A stretch of DNA of 10,301 nucleotides from Suilimivivens sp964458255 (GTDB taxonomy: Bacteria; Bacillota; Clostridia; Lachnospirales; Lachnospiraceae). The notes beneath the pieces were generated by a model, which saw only the letters and a program-made list of their open reading frames with translations, did no database searches and was not told the origin of the DNA. The first letter of the stretch is position 1, and each line of letters starts with the position of its first letter. The translations under genes were made by a program, and so were the position numbers. The DNA is taken from assembly GCA_964458255.1 (NCBI GenBank), contig CAYWHY010000049.1:1-10301 (forward strand), given 5' to 3'. Of the stretch, positions 6,539 to 10,301 are shown piece by piece.

Positions 6539-6868
6539 ATGACAACCATTATAATTTATAAATCCGAAAAGGGAAGCTATCAAAGATTTATCTGCAAGGG
6601 GCATGCGGGCTATGCAACATACGGTAATGACATTGTTTGTGCATCCGTATCATGCCTGGTAATTAATACTATTAATTCATTGGATGAATTAACCCATGAA
6701 AAAATGGAAATTATTACAGATGAAGGAGCCGGTTTAATAGACTGCCGGTTTAAAGATGATATTTCATCAGAGAGCAGACTTCTTATGGATTCTATGATTC
6801 TCGGATTAAAAGGTATCGTGAGTGATTACGGTAAAAAGTATTTGGAACTTCAATTTAAGGAGGTGTAA
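6539..6868 (+). CDS. prp: Ribosomal-processing cysteine protease Prp
   Basis: This 109-residue protein (YsxB family) removes the N-terminal extension of ribosomal protein L27. The catalytic pair is in place: H22 in KGHAGYA and C34 in DIVCASVS, the same numbering as the characterised Staphylococcus aureus enzyme. An additional cysteine, C39, lies in the same helix. Its substrate gene rpmA begins 3 bases after the prp stop and encodes the expected extension, so enzyme and substrate match. The ATG at 6539 has only a weak AGGA (6527-6530) upstream, suggesting lower translation than the flanking ribosomal protein genes, which fits an enzyme needed in small amounts. In Firmicutes this cleavage is essential for normal 50S assembly in the species tested. 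Confidence 0.95.
   Translation: MTTIIIYKSEKGSYQRFICKGHAGYATYGNDIVCASVSCLVINTINSLDELTHEKMEIITDEGAGLIDCRFKDDISSESRLLMDSMILGLKGIVSDYGKKYLELQFKEV
6857..6865 (+). promoter_or_regulatory. Strong Shine-Dalgarno for rpmA inside the end of prp
   Basis: AAGGAGGTG at 6857-6865 forms the last codons of prp before its TAA at 6866-6868. GGAGG ends 8 bases before the rpmA ATG at 6872. The strong site contrasts with the weak one of prp, so the structural protein is probably made in excess over its protease from the same mRNA. Confidence 0.8.
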
Positions 6869-6871
6869 ACC

Positions 6872-6901
6872 ATGTTAAAGATGAACCTTCAATTTTTCGC
6901 T
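6872..6901 (+). other. L27 N-terminal extension and predicted Prp cleavage site
   Basis: Codons 1-9 (6872-6898) encode the removable peptide ending LQFF; codon 10 (6899-6901) encodes the alanine of mature L27. The pattern NLQFF followed by AHKKG fits the Prp recognition sequence known from Staphylococcus aureus. The prp gene next door retains its catalytic His and Cys. Confidence 0.9.
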
Positions 6902-7156
6902 CATAAAAAGGGTGTTGGTTCTACTAAGAACGGTAGGGATTCTGAGTCCAAAAGATTAGGTGCAAAAAGAGCTGACGGACAATTCGTAAAAGCAGGAAAC
7001 ATTTTATACAGACAGCGTGGAACAAAGATTCATCCCGGCATTAACGTAGGTCGTGGCGGTGATGACACCTTGTTCGCATTAGTTGACGGTGTACTTAGAT
7101 TCGAAAGAAAAGGAAGAGATAAAAAGCAAGCTTCCGTATATCCTGTAGAAAAATAG
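6872..7156 (+). CDS. rpmA: 50S ribosomal protein L27, precursor with cleavable N-terminus
   Basis: This 94-residue precursor of L27 belongs near the peptidyl transferase centre of the large subunit. The N-terminus MLKMNLQFF is a Firmicutes extension, and the conserved mature start AHKKG follows, so Prp should cut between F9 and A10 to leave 85 residues. Family motifs after that are GSTKNGRDS, RLGAKR, RQRGTKIHPG and the VGRGGDDTLFA stretch. The glycine run after AHKK reads GVG rather than the more usual GGG, a mild variation. The gene has a strong Shine-Dalgarno within prp and ends 12 bases before an intrinsic terminator, closing the L21-Prp-L27 transcript. Confidence 0.97.
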   Translation: MLKMNLQFFAHKKGVGSTKNGRDSESKRLGAKRADGQFVKAGNILYRQRGTKIHPGINVGRGGDDTLFALVDGVLRFERKGRDKKQASVYPVEK

Positions 7157-7168
7157 TACGATGAATCG

Positions 7169-7202
7169 GGCTTCAAACATCTTAATTGTTTGAAGCCTTT
7201 TT
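7169..7202 (+). terminator. Intrinsic terminator between rpmA and obg
   Basis: A perfect 11-bp stem (7169-7179 with 7187-7197, GGCTTCAAACA and its complement) encloses a 7-base loop and is followed directly by five T (7198-7202). It begins 12 bases after the rpmA stop. Only 30 bases separate the T run from the obg start codon, so it either acts as a partial terminator or obg uses a promoter overlapping rpmA or the stem itself. Confidence 0.9.
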
Positions 7203-7232
7203 GTAACGCTCCTATGAGAAAGGAAAATAACT

Positions 7233-8528
7233 ATGTTTGCAGACAGAGCAAAGATATATGTAAGAAGTGGTAAAGGTGGAGACGGACATATATCTTTCAG
7301 ACGTGAAAAATATGTACCTAACGGTGGTCCGGACGGCGGTGACGGCGGACATGGCGGCAGTGTTATTCTTGAAATTGATGAAGGCTTAAATACACTGACA
7401 GATTACAGACATGTCCGAAAATATGCTGCTGAAGATGGCGAAAACGGTGGGAAACGGAACTGTCGCGGAAAGAACGGAGCTGATTTAATTTTAAAGCTTC
7501 CGGAAGGAACCGTAGTAAAAGAATTTGAAAGTGGAAAAGTTATTACCGATATGTCCGGTAATAACAGACGTTTTGTTCTCTTGCAAGGGGGGCGTGGAGG
7601 TAACGGCAACCAGCATTATGCAACCAGTACCATGCAGGCTCCCAAATATGCGCAACCCGGTCAACCGGCAAGGGAATTAGAATTGCAGCTGGAACTAAAA
7701 GTAATTGCTGATGTGGGACTTGTAGGCTTCCCTAATGTAGGAAAATCCACTTTTTTAACACAGGTAAGTAATGCAAGACCTAAGATAGCGAATTATCATT
7801 TTACCACTTTAAATCCTCATTTAGGAGTGGTTGATTTAGATGATGCTAAAGGATTTGTTATTGCTGACATTCCGGGACTGATTGAAGGTGCTTGTGAAGG
7901 TGTCGGACTTGGATTTGAGTTTTTACGTCATATTGAAAGAACAAAAGCAATTATCCATATCGTGGATGTCGCTTCTACAGAAGGCAGGGATCCTGTAGCC
8001 GATATATATGCTATCAACAAAGAACTCGAAACATATAATGAAGATATTGCGTCAAGACCACAAGTAATTGCCGCTAATAAAACTGATATGATTTATGATG
8101 ACGGTTCAGGCAATGACCCTGTCGAAATTTTAAGAAGAGAATTTGAGCCTAAGGGTATTAAAGTGTTTCCCATATCTGCCATCAACGGAAAAGGCATCCG
8201 TGAACTTCTTTATTATATGAGAAAACTCTTAGATACCATCGATGATAAGCCGGTCGTATTTGAGCAGGAATTTTTCCCGGAATATATGTTGGGCGGCGAA
8301 GAAGAGCCTTATACCGTTAGTTATGACGAAAGTGAGAATGTATATGTGGTAGAGGGACCACGTATCGAAAAAATGCTTGGTTATACCAATTTGGATTCGG
8401 AAAAAGGATTTACTTTTTTCCAGAACTTCTTAAAACTCAATGGTATATTGGAGCAATTGGAAGAATTGGGAATTAAAGAAGGCGATACCGTCCGTATGTA
8501 TGGACTTGCCTTTGATTATTACAAATAG
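7233..8528 (+). CDS. obg: GTPase Obg (CgtA), ribosome assembly
   Basis: This 431-residue protein is an Obg-type GTPase acting in late assembly of the 50S subunit and linked to stringent response and sporulation in Firmicutes. The glycine-rich Obg fold fills residues 1-158, with repeated GGDGG-like motifs in the first 60. The G domain has G1 GFPNVGKST at 165-173, G3 DIPG at 212-215 followed by LIEGA, G4 NKTD at 282-285 and G5 SAIN at 315-318. The GLGFEFLRHIERT segment after G3 is typical. An Obg C-terminal (OCT) domain covers about 350-428. AAAGGA at 7219-7224 is 8 bases before the ATG. The length and all nucleotide-binding motifs are normal. It follows a strong terminator and is 11 bases upstream of yhbY, leading a second ribosome-assembly transcript. 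Confidence 0.97.
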   Translation: MFADRAKIYVRSGKGGDGHISFRREKYVPNGGPDGGDGGHGGSVILEIDEGLNTLTDYRHVRKYAAEDGENGGKRNCRGKNGADLILKLPEGTVVKEFESGKVITDMSGNNRRFVLLQGGRGGNGNQHYATSTMQAPKYAQPGQPARELELQLELKVIADVGLVGFPNVGKSTFLTQVSNARPKIANYHFTTLNPHLGVVDLDDAKGFVIADIPGLIEGACEGVGLGFEFLRHIERTKAIIHIVDVASTEGRDPVADIYAINKELETYNEDIASRPQVIAANKTDMIYDDGSGNDPVEILRREFEPKGIKVFPISAINGKGIRELLYYMRKLLDTIDDKPVVFEQEFFPEYMLGGEEEPYTVSYDESENVYVVEGPRIEKMLGYTNLDSEKGFTFFQNFLKLNGILEQLEELGIKEGDTVRMYGLAFDYYK

Positions 8529-8539
8529 GAGATAAAGTT

Positions 8540-8830
8540 ATGACAAGTAAACAGCGTGCCTATTTAAAAGGACTTGCAATGAATATAGATCCCATTTTTC
8601 AAATTGGGAAATCAGGATTAACACCCGAAGTTACGGAAGCGGTTGGTGAAGCTTTTAATACAAGAGAATTGATTAAGCTTGCCGTTTTAAAAAATTGCAT
8701 GGAAGACCCAAGAGAAATCGCAGCGTTTTTAGGTGAAAGAACCCATTCACAGGTAGTTCAGGTGATTGGGAAAAAAATTGTATTATACAAAGAAAACAAA
8801 GACCATAAAAAAATAAAACTTCCATTATAA
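8540..8830 (+). CDS. yhbY: YhbY-family RNA-binding protein (CRM domain)
   Basis: This 96-residue protein consists of a single CRM domain, an RNA-binding fold related to the C-terminal part of IF3 and found on pre-50S particles in E. coli. The signature loop GKSG (GxxG) is at 23-26 in FQIGKSGLT, and the N-terminal QRAYLKGLA helix and the C-terminal QVIGKKIVLY strand fit the family. The full family length is present. Start: AGGAG at 8527-8531, overlapping the obg stop codon, lies 8 bases before the ATG, so translation is probably coupled to Obg. It is a standard neighbour of obg and nadD in Firmicutes; B. subtilis calls the equivalent gene yqeI. A precise role in 50S maturation is inferred from the family. 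Confidence 0.94.
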   Translation: MTSKQRAYLKGLAMNIDPIFQIGKSGLTPEVTEAVGEAFNTRELIKLAVLKNCMEDPREIAAFLGERTHSQVVQVIGKKIVLYKENKDHKKIKLPL

Positions 8831-8836
8831 CCGTAA

Positions 8837-8866
8837 ATGAAAGCTTTGGATTTATTATGTTATATG
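8837..8866 (+). promoter_or_regulatory. Possible weak promoter with extended -10 upstream of nadD
   Basis: TATATG at 8861-8866 is preceded by TG at 8858-8859, giving an extended -10. The -35 is poor: ATGAAA at 8837-8842 with an 18-base spacer. A start near 8873 would leave only a short leader before nadD. The 72-base gap after yhbY is the longest within this gene run, so an internal promoter is reasonable but unproven. Confidence 0.3.
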
Positions 8867-8881
8867 TAAAAAAATCAAAGC
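8843..8881 (+). repeat. Imperfect inverted repeat directly before the nadD Shine-Dalgarno
   Basis: GCTTTGGATTT at 8843-8853 pairs with AAATCAAAGC at 8872-8881, ten base pairs with one unpaired G, around an 18-base AT-rich loop. No T run follows; instead AGGGAAAGG, the likely Shine-Dalgarno region of nadD, begins at 8882. It is not a terminator by appearance. It might influence translation or mRNA stability, or be chance in AT-rich DNA. Confidence 0.45.
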
Positions 8882-8902
8882 AGGGAAAGGTATGATAATA
8901 AT

Positions 8903-9517
8903 ATGAAAAGCGGTAAAAAAATAGGAATTATGGGTGGTACTTTTAATCCTGTTCATTACGGACATCTTCTGATTGCTGAAGATGCAAGAATTTGTTGTGA
9001 CCTTGATAAAATTATTTTTATACCAAGTGGGAATTCTTATATGAAAGAAACGGATGAAATGATAAGTGGGCAAATGCGTATGGATATGACCATGCTTGCT
9101 GTAGAGAGTAATCCCTATTTCAGCTTTTCGGATATAGAAGTGCAAAGAGGCGGAAACACATACACATATGAAACGCTTGAAGAGTTGATACGGATATATC
9201 CGGAAGCAGAGCTTTACTTTATAATTGGTGCGGATAATCTGTTTTCCATAGAAAAATGGAAGTATACTGAAAGAATATTACAAAAATGTACATTGGTCGT
9301 TGCAGCACGAGATGGAAAATGTGAAGAAGATCTTATAAAGCAATCAGAACATATACGTCAAAAATATCATACAGAGATTATCTTATTGCCGAAAAGAAAA
9401 GTTGATATTTCTTCCACTGAAATAAGAGATCATATACAAAAAGGTATGTCTGTCCGATATATGACACCTGACAAGGTGATTTCTTATATTATGGAGCATC
9501 AGTTATATCAAAATTAA
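8903..9517 (+). CDS. nadD: Nicotinate-nucleotide adenylyltransferase
   Basis: This 204-residue cytosolic enzyme transfers AMP from ATP to nicotinate mononucleotide, giving nicotinate adenine dinucleotide, the step before NAD synthetase. The nucleotidyltransferase signature MGGTFNPVHYGH at 10-21 carries HxGH (H18, H21), and the second family motif SSTEIR is at 170-175. The length is normal for bacterial NadD. The ATG at 8903 is chosen because homology begins at once with KIGIMGG; AAAGG at 8886-8890 is 12 bases upstream, a rather long spacing. An ATG at 8892 in another frame opens a four-codon frame whose TGA overlaps the nadD start. The gene sits between yhbY and yqeK, its usual place in Firmicutes, and yqeK begins 35 bases after it. 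Confidence 0.96.
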   Translation: MKSGKKIGIMGGTFNPVHYGHLLIAEDARICCDLDKIIFIPSGNSYMKETDEMISGQMRMDMTMLAVESNPYFSFSDIEVQRGGNTYTYETLEELIRIYPEAELYFIIGADNLFSIEKWKYTERILQKCTLVVAARDGKCEEDLIKQSEHIRQKYHTEIILLPKRKVDISSTEIRDHIQKGMSVRYMTPDKVISYIMEHQLYQN

Positions 9518-9552
9518 CAAAAACATTCTGTAAACCAAGGCAGGCAAGATGA

Positions 9553-10149
9553 ATGAGAGCAAAAGTTAAAACGGCAGATATTAAGAAAATAAGAAAAAGT
9601 ATGGAAAAAACTTTGGATTATAAACGTTTTGAACATACTTTGGGGGTAGCATATACAGCTGTCGCACTGGCTATGCGATATCAGACGGATATTAATAAAG
9701 CACAAATAGCCGGATTATTACATGACAGTGCAAAATGCTTAAGCGATGAAAAAAAAATTTCCATTTGTGAGAAACATAATATACAAATCAGCGAAATTGA
9801 ACGCAGAAATCCTTTCCTTCTTCATGCAAAAGTTGGCAGCTATATGGCCATGCACAAATACCATATTTATGATCAGGATATTATTAATGCAATTTTAAAT
9901 CATACGACAGGTCGTCCCGGCATGTCTCAGCTTGAAAAAATTATTTTTATTTCCGATTATATTGAACCGGGCAGAAAACATGCTCCCAATTTGACTGAAG
10001 TACGTAAACTTGCATTTCAGGATTTGGATTTAACATTAGTAAAAATTTTAGGTGATATTTTGGAATATTTAAAAGACACCGATGCAGATCCAATGACTCA
10101 GAAAACTTATGAATATTACGTTAGGTTTCAGGCATTGGATGAAAAGTAG
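9553..10149 (+). CDS. yqeK: YqeK-family HD-domain hydrolase, probable symmetrical Ap4A hydrolase
   Basis: This 198-residue protein is an HD-superfamily phosphohydrolase. Members of the YqeK family from Gram-positive bacteria have been shown to split diadenosine tetraphosphate into two ADP. Metal-binding residues of the HD fold are visible: H28 in FEHTLGVA, H57-D58 in LLHDSAK, H91 in LLHAKVG, H117 in NHTTG and D135 in ISDYIEPGR. The NHTTGRPGMS and SDYIEPGR motifs are specific to the family. The ATG at 9553 follows AAGG (9537-9540) and CAGG (9541-9544), neither of them strong. The length is close to the B. subtilis protein, slightly longer at the N-terminus. It follows nadD as usual. In many Firmicutes rsfS comes next, but it is not recognisable in the remaining 152 bases. 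Confidence 0.93.
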   Translation: MRAKVKTADIKKIRKSMEKTLDYKRFEHTLGVAYTAVALAMRYQTDINKAQIAGLLHDSAKCLSDEKKISICEKHNIQISEIERRNPFLLHAKVGSYMAMHKYHIYDQDIINAILNHTTGRPGMSQLEKIIFISDYIEPGRKHAPNLTEVRKLAFQDLDLTLVKILGDILEYLKDTDADPMTQKTYEYYVRFQALDEK

Positions 10150-10165
10150 AAAGACTAACTATTAA

Positions 10166-10301
10166 AAGTCAAGTCTAAATGAGCTTATTGAACTCAGAAA
10201 GCGTGTTAAAGAGCAGGATAAGGAAATTCGCCACTTAAAGGAAGAAAACAAATTCCTAAAAACAAAGGATGCTCCTTGGAAGTATCAGTCACTGGCAGAT
10301 G
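10166..10301 (+). pseudogene. Start-less coiled-coil reading frame, runs off window; gene or mobile-element remnant
   Basis: After a stop at 10163-10165 one frame stays open to the window end (45 codons). It reads as a charged coiled coil: ELIELRKRVKEQ, then EIRHLKEENKFLKTKD, then PWKYQSLAD. No ATG, GTG or TTG occurs in this frame within the window and there is no clear Shine-Dalgarno, so as it stands it cannot be a normal gene 5' end. The heptad-like LKEEN segment resembles coiled coils in transposase helper proteins such as IS3 OrfA, but the residues after it do not, so I do not assign a family. A short AGACT/AGTCT inverted repeat (10152-10156 and 10172-10176) sits at its left edge and may be chance. 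It does not look like RsfS. Alternatives are a decayed gene, a start created by a sequencing error, or a chance frame. Confidence 0.4.

Noticed and set aside
9748..9757. Long A tract in yqeK as a programmed frameshift site
   Set aside because: The alternative frames give no meaningful protein and similar A runs occur throughout this AT-rich window.
10179..10238. Small 19-codon ORF starting at ATG 10179
   Set aside because: It lacks a Shine-Dalgarno and protein-like composition, and overlaps the coiled-coil frame, which has the better coding character.

Overview
This window looks like chromosomal DNA of an AT-rich, low-GC Gram-positive bacterium in the Clostridia, most likely Lachnospiraceae. 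The reasons are strong Shine-Dalgarno sequences, an L27 protein with a cleavable N-terminal extension beside its Prp protease, an L21 leader RNA of the Firmicutes type, a B12/radical SAM plus DUF2344 pair next to an RNase E/G, and a VTC/DUF4956/CotH trio. All thirteen clear genes are on the + strand.

Left block (1-2414): the C-terminal end of a TIGR03960-type radical SAM protein overlaps by 4 bases the start of its TIGR03936/DUF2344 partner. A compact RNase E/G follows. This looks like an RNA-metabolism operon; the substrate of the radical SAM pair is not known to me.

Middle block (2431-6059): three closely spaced genes encode a soluble VTC/triphosphate-tunnel polyphosphate polymerase, a multi-pass DUF4956 membrane protein with a short basic segment between hydrophobic stretches, and a large CotH-type kinase anchored or secreted by an N-terminal hydrophobic helix. 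The order suggests polymer synthesis inside the cell, a membrane component, and a kinase-like enzyme outside. This is the least understood part of the window and the best candidate for an undescribed system, although gene trios of this kind recur in Clostridia.

Right block (6087-10149): an extended -10 promoter and a structured L21 leader precede rplU, prp and rpmA, which end at a strong intrinsic terminator. Then come obg, yhbY, nadD and yqeK: ribosome assembly, NAD synthesis and dinucleotide hydrolysis. L21, Prp, L27 and Obg form the standard ribosome-biogenesis cluster, with Prp maturing L27. The terminator is too close to obg to leave room for a downstream promoter, so readthrough or an overlapping promoter is implied.

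Right edge (10150-10301): where rsfS is often found after yqeK, there is instead a start-less coiled-coil reading frame running off the window. It may be a gene or mobile-element remnant. No tRNA, rRNA, CRISPR array or complete insertion sequence was seen.
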